Below, one piece after another: positions 52,281 through 60,335 of a stretch of DNA of 64,000 nt (position 1 is the stretch's first letter; each line of letters begins with the position of its first letter). The notes beneath the pieces were generated by a model. The model saw nothing but the letters and a program-made list of their open reading frames with translations, searched no databases and was not told the origin of the DNA. The stretch comes from Bacteroidaceae bacterium (GTDB lineage: Bacteria; Bacteroidota; Bacteroidia; Bacteroidales; Bacteroidaceae), in contig JAFTVE010000026.1 of assembly GCA_017465905.1 (NCBI GenBank), forward strand, positions 42,478 through 106,477, read 5' to 3'. Position numbers and translations under genes: made by a program.

Positions 52281-53627
52281 ATGAATTTAGACATTCTGAC
52301 AGCAGTTTCACCCATCGATGGTCGCTATCGTAGCAAGACCGCACAGTTGGCCGAGTATTTTTCAGAGTACGCCCTTATCCGTTATCGCGTACGTGTAGAA
52401 ATCGAGTATTTTATCATGCTTTGCGAACTTCCCTTGCCCCAGTTGCAGGGTGTCGACAAGAGCCTTTTCTCCTACTTGCGTGGCATCTATACAAACTTCT
52501 CTGAAGCCGATGCTGCTCGCGTGAAGGAGATAGAGAGCGTTACCAACCATGATGTGAAGGCTGTGGAGTACTTCATCAAGGAGCAGTTCGACAAGGAGCC
52601 CGCGCTCGTACCGTTCAAGGAGTTCGTGCACTTCGGCCTCACCTCACAGGACATCAACAACACCTCGGTGCCCCTCTCGGTGAAAGAGGCATTAGCCGAT
52701 GTGTACTATCCCCTCATCGAGCAGCTCATAGCACAGCTCAACACGTATGCCGACGAGTGGGATGCTATCCCCATGCTGGCCAAGACTCATGGTCAGCCTG
52801 CTTCGCCCACTCGCTTGGGCAAGGAGGTGCGCGTGTTTGCCTACCGACTGGAACAGCAGCTGGCTGTGCTCAAGGCCTGCCCCATCACTGCCAAGTTTGG
52901 CGGTGCTACCGGCAACTACAATGCTCACCACGTGGCCTATCCCCAGCACGACTGGAAGGCTGTGGGCAACCGCTTCGTAGCTGAGTACCTCGGCCTGCAA
53001 CGCGAGCAGTATACCACACAGATATCTAACTACGACTACTTGGCCGGTATCTTCGATGCCCTCAAGCGCATCAATACCATCATGATAGATATGAACCGCG
53101 ACTTCTGGCAGTATATCTCTATGGAGTACTTCAAGCAGAAGATCAAGGCCGGTGAGGTAGGTTCAAGCGCCATGCCCCACAAGGTGAACCCCATCGACTT
53201 CGAGAATGCCGAGGGTAACCTCGGTATCGCCAATGCCATCCTTGAGCACTTGGCAAGCAAGCTCCCCATCAGCCGCCTGCAGCGCGACCTTACCGACTCT
53301 ACGGTGCTCCGCAACGTAGGTGTGCCCTTCGGTCATATCGCCATTGCCATCCAGAGCTCGCTCAAGGGACTCGGCAAGCTGCTCCTCAATGAGAGCGCCA
53401 TCCGTCGCGACCTTGACAATAGCTGGAACGTGGCTGCTGAGGCCATACAGACCATCCTCCGTCGTGAGGGTTACCCCAACCCCTACGAAGCATTGAAGGC
53501 GCTCACCCGCACCAACGCAGCAGTGACTGCCGAGTCAATGCAGGAGTTTATCGATGGCCTTGACGTGAGCGATGCCGTAAAGGCCGAACTCAAGGAAATT
53601 GCTCCTTGGAACTACACGGGAGTGTAA
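52281..53627 (+). CDS. purB: Adenylosuccinate lyase
   Basis: The 448-residue protein matches PurB of the long bacterial (E. coli-like) type: LTAVSPIDGRYRSKTAQLAEYFSEYALI region, TNHDVKAVEYFIKEQ with the active-site His, HFGLTSQDINNT, MLAKTHGQPASPTRLGKE, and the fumarase/aspartase signature GSSAMPHKVNPIDFENAEGN. It cleaves SAICAR and adenylosuccinate in purine synthesis. No other pur gene is adjacent. Confidence 0.96.
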   Translation: MNLDILTAVSPIDGRYRSKTAQLAEYFSEYALIRYRVRVEIEYFIMLCELPLPQLQGVDKSLFSYLRGIYTNFSEADAARVKEIESVTNHDVKAVEYFIKEQFDKEPALVPFKEFVHFGLTSQDINNTSVPLSVKEALADVYYPLIEQLIAQLNTYADEWDAIPMLAKTHGQPASPTRLGKEVRVFAYRLEQQLAVLKACPITAKFGGATGNYNAHHVAYPQHDWKAVGNRFVAEYLGLQREQYTTQISNYDYLAGIFDALKRINTIMIDMNRDFWQYISMEYFKQKIKAGEVGSSAMPHKVNPIDFENAEGNLGIANAILEHLASKLPISRLQRDLTDSTVLRNVGVPFGHIAIAIQSSLKGLGKLLLNESAIRRDLDNSWNVAAEAIQTILRREGYPNPYEALKALTRTNAAVTAESMQEFIDGLDVSDAVKAELKEIAPWNYTGV

Positions 53628-53639
53628 TCGCTTGCGTGC

Positions 53640-53745
53640 AAGCGATTAGAATTCTGAATTCTGAATTTTCAGGCAAATTGAGAACTAAGTTTTGGACACT
53701 TTGTTTAAGAATTCATAATTCACAATTCAGAATTAAAGATTGCAT
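53640..53745. repeat. Inverted-arm AATTCTGAATTC spacer
   Basis: AGAATTCTGAATTCTGAATTT is mirrored by AATTCATAATTCACAATTC at 53710 and on, around a unique middle. Confidence 0.55.
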
Positions 53746-53791
53746 CTTTTAAGGCCGTGAGGCTGGAAACAATAAAACTAACCTAACAGTA

Positions 53792-55222
53792 ATGACTACA
53801 GACAATGTAAACAGATTCGAGGGATTCGAATCAGAGAATGGCGGTAACGAGCGCAGCTCGTACAACCGCGAGAACAGTTGGAACAACGATGGGCACCGTG
53901 CGCCCAGACAACGTTTCGTGAGAAACGCCGATGGTACCACACGCCCACAGCGTCCTCGCTTCAATCGTGAGGAGGGTGCGCCTCGTTATGCAAAAGTAGA
54001 GCGTCCACAGCGTAGCTCTTTTAACCCTAACTTTGAGGGCAACCGTCCCCGCTTCAATCGTGAGCGCAACTTCGATGGAGAACGTCAGTACAATGGCGAA
54101 CGTTCATACAATTCAGAGCGTTCTTATAATGGTGAGCGTACTTACAGCCGTAACAATAGCTACAATAGCGATTACAGCCGTCGTCGTTTCAATGATGGAG
54201 AAGGTAATAGCTATCGTCCGGTGAACAAGCCCTATAGCCGTCCTTCGTATGATCGTCCCGAACCAGGCAACTCATGGAACTCTGACGTCGAGAATACTTT
54301 CCGTCCGCGCTACAACCGCGAAGGCAGTGAAGGTGGCTATGCTCAGCGTCCCCGCTTCAATCGCGAGGGTGGCTATGGCCAGCGTCCTGCCGGTGGAGGT
54401 CAGCGCCCTGCTGCAGGAGGATTCAAGAAGAAAGGTGCTTTTGGTGACAATAAGTATAGCAAGAAGAAGCAGATTCAGTATCGTGAGGAGCTGAAAGACC
54501 CCAACGAGCCAATCCGCTTGAACAAATACCTCGCCAATGCTGGCGTATGCTCACGCCGCGAGGCCGATGACTTCATCACTGCTGGTGTGGTGACCGTTAA
54601 CGGACAGGTGGTGACCGAACTCGGCACCAAGGTGAAGCGTGGCGATGAGGTGCGTTTCCACGATCAGACCATCAGTATTGAGCGCAAGATTTATATCCTG
54701 CTCAACAAACCGAAGGATTATGTGACCACCGTAGAGGATCCTCAGGACCGCAAGACCGTGATGGACCTCGTGAAGGGTGCTTGCAAGGAGCGTATCTATC
54801 CCGTAGGCCGTCTCGACCGCAACACCACAGGTGTGCTCCTGCTCACTAATGATGGAGAGTTGGCATCAAAGCTCACACATCCCCGTTTCCTGAAGAAGAA
54901 GATCTATCACGTGCGTCTCGACAAGAACCTCACCGCTGCCGATATGGAGCAGCTGGCCAATGGTATACAGCTCGAGGATGGCGAGATTCATGCCGACGAG
55001 GTAAGCTACACCCACGAGACCGACAAGACGCTCGTAGGCGTGGAGATCCACAGCGGCCGCAACCGTATCGTGCGTCGTATGTTCGAACACCTCGGATACC
55101 GAGTGCTCCGCCTCGACCGCGTACAGTTTGCAGGACTCACCAAGAAGAACGTTCGCCGTGGCGACTGGCGCTTCCTCACCGAGAAGGAGGTCAACATGCT
55201 GCGCATGGGGGCGTATGAGTAA
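53792..55222 (+). CDS. RsuA/RluB-type pseudouridine synthase with long Arg/Asn/Tyr/Gly-rich N-terminus
   Basis: The 476-residue protein has a C-terminal catalytic part and an unusual N-terminal extension. Residues about 235-290 are an S4 domain (IRLNKYLANAGVCSRREADDFI). The synthase core has YPVGRLDRNTTGVLLLTNDGELA with the catalytic Asp and EIHSGRNRIVRRMFEHLGY. It converts a uridine in rRNA to pseudouridine (RluB/RsuA group; the exact site is not clear). Residues 1-225 are low complexity with repeats such as YNGERSYNSERSYNGERTY and RPRFNRE, resembling RG-rich RNA-binding tails. Confidence 0.9.
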   Translation: MTTDNVNRFEGFESENGGNERSSYNRENSWNNDGHRAPRQRFVRNADGTTRPQRPRFNREEGAPRYAKVERPQRSSFNPNFEGNRPRFNRERNFDGERQYNGERSYNSERSYNGERTYSRNNSYNSDYSRRRFNDGEGNSYRPVNKPYSRPSYDRPEPGNSWNSDVENTFRPRYNREGSEGGYAQRPRFNREGGYGQRPAGGGQRPAAGGFKKKGAFGDNKYSKKKQIQYREELKDPNEPIRLNKYLANAGVCSRREADDFITAGVVTVNGQVVTELGTKVKRGDEVRFHDQTISIERKIYILLNKPKDYVTTVEDPQDRKTVMDLVKGACKERIYPVGRLDRNTTGVLLLTNDGELASKLTHPRFLKKKIYHVRLDKNLTAADMEQLANGIQLEDGEIHADEVSYTHETDKTLVGVEIHSGRNRIVRRMFEHLGYRVLRLDRVQFAGLTKKNVRRGDWRFLTEKEVNMLRMGAYE

Positions 55223-55365
55223 TTAATTTATGGAGATAAAAGGAGATAAATGGAGTTAAATGCCAATAGTTACCCTGCGCGAAAAACAATTGGCTCTATC
55301 TCCCCAAGGCGCGAAGCGACTATCTCCCTTTAACTCCCTTTAACTACAAATAAAAGAAGTAAGAT
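55223..55365. repeat. Inverted-arm spacer of GGAGATAAAGGAGTTAAA units
   Basis: GGAGATAAAAGGAGATAAAT at 55230 is mirrored by TATCTCCCTTTAACTCCC at 55320, around unique sequence. It is the same design as other spacers but a different unit. Confidence 0.55.
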
Positions 55366-56769
55366 ATGGACACAATCATCAGAACACGTATTGTTGACCT
55401 CCTGAAGCGTACCGACTTCGGTGCTATGGTCAACGTGAAAGGATGGGTACGTACCCGTCGTGGTAGCAAGCAGGTAAACTTCATTGCACTGAACGACGGC
55501 TCTACCATCAAGAACATACAGATTGTAGTGGACCTCGCCAACTTCGACGAGGAGATGCTCAAGAAAATCACTACCGGTGCTTGCCTGAGCATCAACGGCG
55601 AATTGGTGCAGTCGGTTGGTGCTGGTCAGGCAGCCGAGATTCAGGCACGTGAGATTGAGGTGTTGGGCGAGTGCGACAACACTTATCCTCTGCAGAAGAA
55701 GGGCCACTCTATGGAGTTCCTCCGTGAGATTGCTCATCTGCGTCCCCGTACCAACACTTTTGGTGCCGTTTACCGCATCCGTCACAATATGGCCATTGCC
55801 ATCCACCAGTTCTTCCACGAGCGTGGTTTCTTCTACTTCCACACCCCCATCATCACCGCTTCGGATTGTGAGGGTGCCGGTCAGATGTTCCAGGTAACTA
55901 CCATGAACCTCTACGACTTGAAGAAGGACGAGAACGGTAGCATCAACTATGACAGCGACTTCTTCGGCAAGCAGGCCTCGCTCACCGTATCGGGCCAGCT
56001 CGAAGGCGAGCTCGCTGCTACCGCACTCGGTGCCATCTACACCTTCGGTCCTACCTTCCGTGCCGAGAACTCCAACACTCCGCGTCACCTCGCCGAGTTC
56101 TGGATGATCGAGCCTGAGGTTGCCTTCAACGATATCAACGACAACATGCAGCTTGCCGAGGACTTCATCAAGCACTGCGTACGCTGGGCACTCGAGCACT
56201 GCTACGACGATGTGAAGTTCCTCAACGACATGTTCGACAAGGAACTTATCGCCCGCCTCGAAGGTGTCATCAAGGAGGAGTTCGTGCGCCTACCCTATAC
56301 CGAGGGTATCAAGATCCTCGAGGATGCCGTAGCCAAGGGCCACAAGTTTGAGTTCCCCGTATTCTGGGGTGCCGACCTCGCATCGGAGCACGAGCGCTAC
56401 CTCGTGGAGGAGCACTTCAAGCGCCCCGTTATCCTCACCGATTACCCCAAGGAGATCAAGGCCTTCTACATGAAGCAGAACGAGGATGGCAGGACCGTAC
56501 GTGCCATGGACGTGCTCTTCCCCAAGATTGGCGAGATTATCGGTGGCTCAGAGCGTGAGGCTGACTATGACAAGCTGCTCGCTCGCGTTGAGGAGTTGGG
56601 TATCCCCATGAAGGATATGTGGTGGTATCTCGACACCCGCAAGTATGGTACCTGCCCCCACTCGGGCTTCGGCCTCGGCTTCGAGCGCCTGTTGCTCTTC
56701 GTGACAGGTATGACTAACATCCGCGACGTCATTCCTTTCCCCCGCACTCCGAACAACGCTAATTTCTAA
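55366..56769 (+). CDS. asnS: Asparaginyl-tRNA synthetase
   Basis: The 467-residue class IIb synthetase has an N-terminal OB-fold anticodon-binding domain ([25 protein letters not shown] region), motif 2 in [29 protein letters not shown] and motif 3 in [29 protein letters not shown]. The terminal [10 protein letters not shown] favours AsnRS over AspRS. The catalytic domain has a normal length. A terminator follows. Confidence 0.96.
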   Translation: MDTIIRTRIVDLLKRTDFGAMVNVKGWVRTRRGSKQVNFIALNDGSTIKNIQIVVDLANFDEEMLKKITTGACLSINGELVQSVGAGQAAEIQAREIEVLGECDNTYPLQKKGHSMEFLREIAHLRPRTNTFGAVYRIRHNMAIAIHQFFHERGFFYFHTPIITASDCEGAGQMFQVTTMNLYDLKKDENGSINYDSDFFGKQASLTVSGQLEGELAATALGAIYTFGPTFRAENSNTPRHLAEFWMIEPEVAFNDINDNMQLAEDFIKHCVRWALEHCYDDVKFLNDMFDKELIARLEGVIKEEFVRLPYTEGIKILEDAVAKGHKFEFPVFWGADLASEHERYLVEEHFKRPVILTDYPKEIKAFYMKQNEDGRTVRAMDVLFPKIGEIIGGSEREADYDKLLARVEELGIPMKDMWWYLDTRKYGTCPHSGFGLGFERLLLFVTGMTNIRDVIPFPRTPNNANF

Positions 56770-56796
56770 TAATAGGAATATAATAGTGTATAGAGT

Positions 56797-56823
56797 AAAA
56801 GGCGCTGCTTGTTGGCGCCTTTT
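56797..56823 (+). terminator. Terminator of asnS
   Basis: AAAAGGCGC (56797-56805) and GCGCCTTTT (56815-56823) pair perfectly around a 9-base loop. Confidence 0.75.
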
Positions 56824-56901
56824 ATCGTGTCTTTGGGGTAAGAATCGTGACGCAAGCATTACGTGCTGCTTTTTTGCATTGATGTAAAAAATGCTGATTT
56901 A

Positions 56902-56933
56902 TTTGGCTGATTCATTGAAAAGTAGTAATTTTG
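56902..56933 (+). promoter_or_regulatory. Promoter of rplM-rpsI (TTTG, 20-bp spacer, TAATTTTG)
   Basis: TTTG at 56902-56905 and TAATTTTG at 56926-56933 fit the -33/-7 consensus. Transcription would start near 56940 and leave a leader of about 180 nt. Confidence 0.65.
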
Positions 56934-56940
56934 CAAGCCG

Positions 56941-57121
56941 ATTATTATCAACCTTTGGAATAAAAGGTTAAGAATGAGTGTGTTAAACCTCCAAGTGAGG
57001 CCTTTTCGTGGATTAGCCTACACGGAAAAGCGGAGCGTAAGGGGGCTTTCCTGAGAGAAAATCGGGTTGCACTGAGAAGAAAAAAGTTTTTTAGTAGTAA
57101 TAATTTTAAAAGAAATTGAAA
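56941..57121 (+). promoter_or_regulatory. Structured 5' leader of rplM, probable L13-type autoregulatory leader
   Basis: The leader contains the hairpin CTTTTCGTG-GATTAGCCTA-CACGGAAAAG (57001-57030) followed by a purine-rich tract. L13 leaders have been described in Bacteroidia; the match here is by position and length, not by alignment. Confidence 0.45.
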
Positions 57122-57583
57122 GTGGACACTTTAAGTTACAAGACCATTTCCGTGAACAAGGCTACAGCAACCAAAGAATGGGTTGTTGTTGACGCTACTG
57201 ATCAGGTACTGGGCCGTCTGGGTACAAAGGTGGCTAAGTTGCTGAGAGGTAAGTACAAACCCAATTTCACTCCTCACGTAGACTGTGGTGACAACGTAAT
57301 CATCATCAACGCTGACAAGGTGAAGTTGACAGGCAACAAGTGGAACGACCGCGTTTATCTGCACTATACCGGCTATCCCGGTGGTCAGCGCGAGACTACA
57401 CCTGCACAGTTGTTGGCACGTCCCAATGGTGCTGAGAGATTGGTAAAGAAAGTTGTTAAGGGTATGCTTCCCAAGAACAAGCTGAGCCGTCAGCTGCTCG
57501 ATAACCTCTATGTATATGCAGGTGGTGAGCACAAGCACGAAGCACAAAGCCCCAAGGCAATTGATATTAACGTACTTAAATAA
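57122..57583 (+). CDS. rplM: 50S ribosomal protein L13
   Basis: The GTG at 57122 gives the usual Bacteroidetes N-terminus MDTLSYKTISVN; an in-frame TTG two codons earlier was rejected. The 153-residue protein has WVVVDATDQVLGRLGTKVAKLLRGKYKP, then HVDCGDNVIIINADKVKLTGNKWNDRVYLHYTGYPGG (regions) and VVKGMLPKNKLSRQLL. It is an early-assembly protein of the large subunit. The rpsI gene follows after 12 bp, the standard pair. Confidence 0.96.
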   Translation: MDTLSYKTISVNKATATKEWVVVDATDQVLGRLGTKVAKLLRGKYKPNFTPHVDCGDNVIIINADKVKLTGNKWNDRVYLHYTGYPGGQRETTPAQLLARPNGAERLVKKVVKGMLPKNKLSRQLLDNLYVYAGGEHKHEAQSPKAIDINVLK

Positions 57584-57595
57584 TAGAGCAGAAGC

Positions 57596-57982
57596 ATGGA
57601 AGTAATTAATGCATTAGGTAGACGTAAAAGCGCCGTAGCTCGTGTGTATGTAAAGGAAGGTACCGGCAAGATCACAATCAACAAGCGTGACCTTACTCAG
57701 TATTTCCCCTCAAGCATCCTTCAGTATGTGGTTAAGCAACCCCTGTTGAAGCTTGATGTAGTGGAGAAGTATGACATCAACGTAAACCTTTATGGTGGTG
57801 GTTTCACCGGTCAGTCACAGGCTCTCCGCCTCGCTATCGCTCGCGCATTGGTGAAGATCAATCCCGAGGATAAGAAGGTACTCCGCGCCGAAGGCTTCAT
57901 GACACGTGATCCCCGTGAGGTTGAGCGTAAGAAGCCGGGACAGCCGAAAGCACGTCGCAGATTCCAGTTCAGTAAACGTTAA
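57596..57982 (+). CDS. rpsI: 30S ribosomal protein S9
   Basis: The 128-residue protein starts ALGRRKSAVARVYVKEGTGKI and ends in the conserved KKPGQPKARRRFQFSKR, whose C-terminal Arg contacts P-site tRNA. GGGFTGQSQALRLAIARAL is diagnostic. Co-transcribed with rplM. The following leader region starts a new unit for rpsB. Confidence 0.97.
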   Translation: MEVINALGRRKSAVARVYVKEGTGKITINKRDLTQYFPSSILQYVVKQPLLKLDVVEKYDINVNLYGGGFTGQSQALRLAIARALVKINPEDKKVLRAEGFMTRDPREVERKKPGQPKARRRFQFSKR

Positions 57983-58217
57983 TATAATCGGTCAGGTATG
58001 CAGCTTCGTGATGAAGTATGTCGTGCCGCGTAAAATAGCGTTTAGTATCTAAATCGTCAAGACCATAAAAGTTGAAAGTTGAAAGAGGAAAGATGAAAGT
58101 TGAGAATTCATAATTCAGAATTCAAATTTCAGAATTCAAGAAAGTGTTACTTGATGATTGGTAAGAATCAAGAGTTACAAAAAAGAAAGTAAACGAACAA
58201 ACAAAACATTAAACAAA
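57983..58217. repeat. rpsB leader region containing two spacer-repeat families
   Basis: 235 bp with AAGTTGAAAGTTGAAAG units (58068-58100) running into AATTCATAATTCAGAATTC units (58103-58140), then an A-rich segment before the rpsB ATG. The repeats seem to have entered the leader of an essential operon. Confidence 0.55.
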
Positions 58218-59051
58218 ATGTCTAGAACAAATTTTGAAACATTACTGGAGGCTGGTTGTCATTTCGGTCACTTGAAGCGCAAATGGAACCCCGCAATGGC
58301 TCCCTATATCTTCATGGAGCGCAATGGTATTCACATCATTGACCTTCATAAGACAGCCGCTATGGCTGACACTGCCGCTGAGGCACTCAAGCAAATCGCT
58401 AAATCAGGAAAGAAAATCCTGTTTGTTGCTACTAAAAAACAAGCTAAGCAAGTACTCGCCGAGAAGGCTACTGCTGTAGGCATGCCCTACGTAATCGAGC
58501 GTTGGCCCGGTGGTATGCTCACCAACTTCCCCACAATCCGCAAGGCTGTGAAGAAGATGGCTACTATCGACAAACTCACCGCTGACGGTACATTCTCAAA
58601 CCTCTCAAAGCGTGAGATCCTCCAGATCTCTCGTCAGCGTGCCAAGTTGGAGAAGAACCTTGGTTCTATCGCCGACCTGACTCGTCTCCCCTCTGCACTT
58701 TTCGTAGTAGACGTATGCAAGGAGAACATCGCTGTACGTGAGGCTAACCGTCTCGGTATCCCCGTATTCGCTATCGTAGATACTAACTCAGATCCTTCAA
58801 ACATCGACTTCGTAATCCCCGCTAACGATGACGCTACAAAGTCTATCGAGGTAATCCTCGATGCTTGCTGCGCTGCTATCGCTGAGGGTCTCGAGGAGCG
58901 TAAGGCTGAGAAGGTAGATATGGAAGCTGCTGGCGAAGGTGAGGAGGATGCTCCCAAGGCTCGTCCCGCCCGCAAGCGCACCGCTAAGGCTCGTGTAGAG
59001 AAGACCGAGGCTACTGCTGAGGAGACTGCTGCACCTGCTGAGGAGGCGTAA
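58218..59051 (+). CDS. rpsB: 30S ribosomal protein S2
   Basis: The ATG at 58218 (MSRTNFETLLEAGCHFGHLKRKW region) was chosen; the frame extends 20 codons upstream without similarity. The protein (277 residues) has the S2 signatures ERNGIHIIDLHKT, RWPGGMLTNFPTIRKAV and LGIPVFAIVDTNSDPSNIDFVIPANDDA. The C-terminal 45 residues are an Ala/Glu/Lys/Thr-rich tail (RKRTAKARVEKTEATAEET). tsf follows after a repeat spacer, as is usual. Confidence 0.96.
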   Translation: MSRTNFETLLEAGCHFGHLKRKWNPAMAPYIFMERNGIHIIDLHKTAAMADTAAEALKQIAKSGKKILFVATKKQAKQVLAEKATAVGMPYVIERWPGGMLTNFPTIRKAVKKMATIDKLTADGTFSNLSKREILQISRQRAKLEKNLGSIADLTRLPSALFVVDVCKENIAVREANRLGIPVFAIVDTNSDPSNIDFVIPANDDATKSIEVILDACCAAIAEGLEERKAEKVDMEAAGEGEEDAPKARPARKRTAKARVEKTEATAEETAAPAEEA

Positions 59052-59170
59052 ATAATTCCTAATTATGAATTATGAATTATGAGCCGTCCGCTCCATAATC
59101 ATTGTTCGTAATTCATAATTTATTTTTAAATTCAGAATTCATAATTAACAATTCAAAATTATAAAATATT
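59052..59170. repeat. Inverted-arm AATTATGAATT spacer between rpsB and tsf
   Basis: TAATTATGAATTATGAATTA is mirrored by AATTCATAATT units at 59110-59160. The middle contains GCCGTCCG, shared in part with the mazG insert and the hairpin at 19120. Confidence 0.55.
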
Positions 59171-60160
59171 ATGGCTGTAAGTATGGCTGATATTACCAAG
59201 CTCCGCAAATTGTCAGGTGCTGGTATGATGGACTGCAAGAAGGCTCTCGAGGAGGCTGAAGGCGATTTTGACAAGGCAATGGAGATCATCCGCAAGAAGG
59301 GTCAGGCTGTTGCTGCAAAGCGTTCGGACCGTGAGGCTTCAGAGGGTTGTGTTTTGGCAAAGGCAGAGGGTGGCTTCGCTGCTATGATTGCCTTGAAGTG
59401 CGAGACTGACTTCGTTGCAAACAACGCTGATTTCGTAAAGTTAACTCAGGATATTCTCGACTTGGCTATTGCTAATAAGTGCCAGACTCTTGAGGAGGTA
59501 AAGGCTCTTCCCATGGGCAACGGCACTGTACAGGATGCTGTTACCGACCGTTCTGGTATCACCGGTGAGAAGATGGAGCTTGATGGCTACATGACTATCG
59601 AGGCTGAGTACGTATCTGTTTATAACCACCAGGGCAAGAACCAGCTCTGTACACTCGTAGGCTTGAACAAGGCAAACGAGGCTGCAGGTAAGCGTTTGGC
59701 TATGCAGGTTGCTGCTATGAGCCCCATCGCTATCGATGAGGACGGCGTTTCTGAGGAAATCAAGAATGCTGAAATCGCAGTAGCTGTTGAGAAGACAAAG
59801 GCTGAGATGGTGAAGAAGGCTGTTGAGGCTGCTCTGAGCAAGGCTGGTATCAACCCCGCTCACGTAGACTCTGAAGACCACATGGAGAGCAACATGACCA
59901 AGGGATGGATTACCGCTGAGGATGTAGCCAAGGCTAAGGAGATCATCGCTACTGTAACTGCAGAGAAGTCTGCTAACCTCCCCGAGCCTATGATTCAGAA
60001 CATCGCTAAGGGTCGTCTTGGCAAGTTCTTGAAGGAGGTTTGCTTGCTCAACCAGGAGGACATCATGGAGGCTAAGAAGACCGTACGCGACGTATTGAAG
60101 GAAACCGATGCTGAGCTCAAGGTTGTTGCCTTCAAGCGCTTCACACTCCGTGCAGAGTAA
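59171..60160 (+). CDS. tsf: Elongation factor Ts
   Basis: The 329-residue protein starts ADITKLRKLSGAGMMDCKKALEEAEGDFDKAMEIIRKKG (region), with LRKxTGAG and MDCKKAL of the EF-Ts N-terminal domain. CETDFVANNADFVKL matches the core signature TDFV. It is the nucleotide exchange factor for EF-Tu. Length is at the long end of the family. A U-rich terminator follows. Confidence 0.96.
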   Translation: MAVSMADITKLRKLSGAGMMDCKKALEEAEGDFDKAMEIIRKKGQAVAAKRSDREASEGCVLAKAEGGFAAMIALKCETDFVANNADFVKLTQDILDLAIANKCQTLEEVKALPMGNGTVQDAVTDRSGITGEKMELDGYMTIEAEYVSVYNHQGKNQLCTLVGLNKANEAAGKRLAMQVAAMSPIAIDEDGVSEEIKNAEIAVAVEKTKAEMVKKAVEAALSKAGINPAHVDSEDHMESNMTKGWITAEDVAKAKEIIATVTAEKSANLPEPMIQNIAKGRLGKFLKEVCLLNQEDIMEAKKTVRDVLKETDAELKVVAFKRFTLRAE

Positions 60161-60193
60161 TCCGATAAGGATAATCGTTTAACAAATATGAAT

Positions 60194-60226
60194 AAGCCTC
60201 ACCGATTGGTGGGGCTTGTTTTTTTT
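60194..60226 (+). terminator. Rho-independent terminator of tsf
   Basis: AAGCCTCACC pairs with GGTGGGGCTT around GATT, followed by a run of eight T. Confidence 0.85.
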
Positions 60227-60335
60227 GTCTTGCGCTATATGTTGCAAAAAATGCTTGACAATGGATTATTATTCATGATAAATGTATATCTTTGCTGAAG
60301 TGATTGGCTTTAACGGTAAACGAAAAATATCTGGT

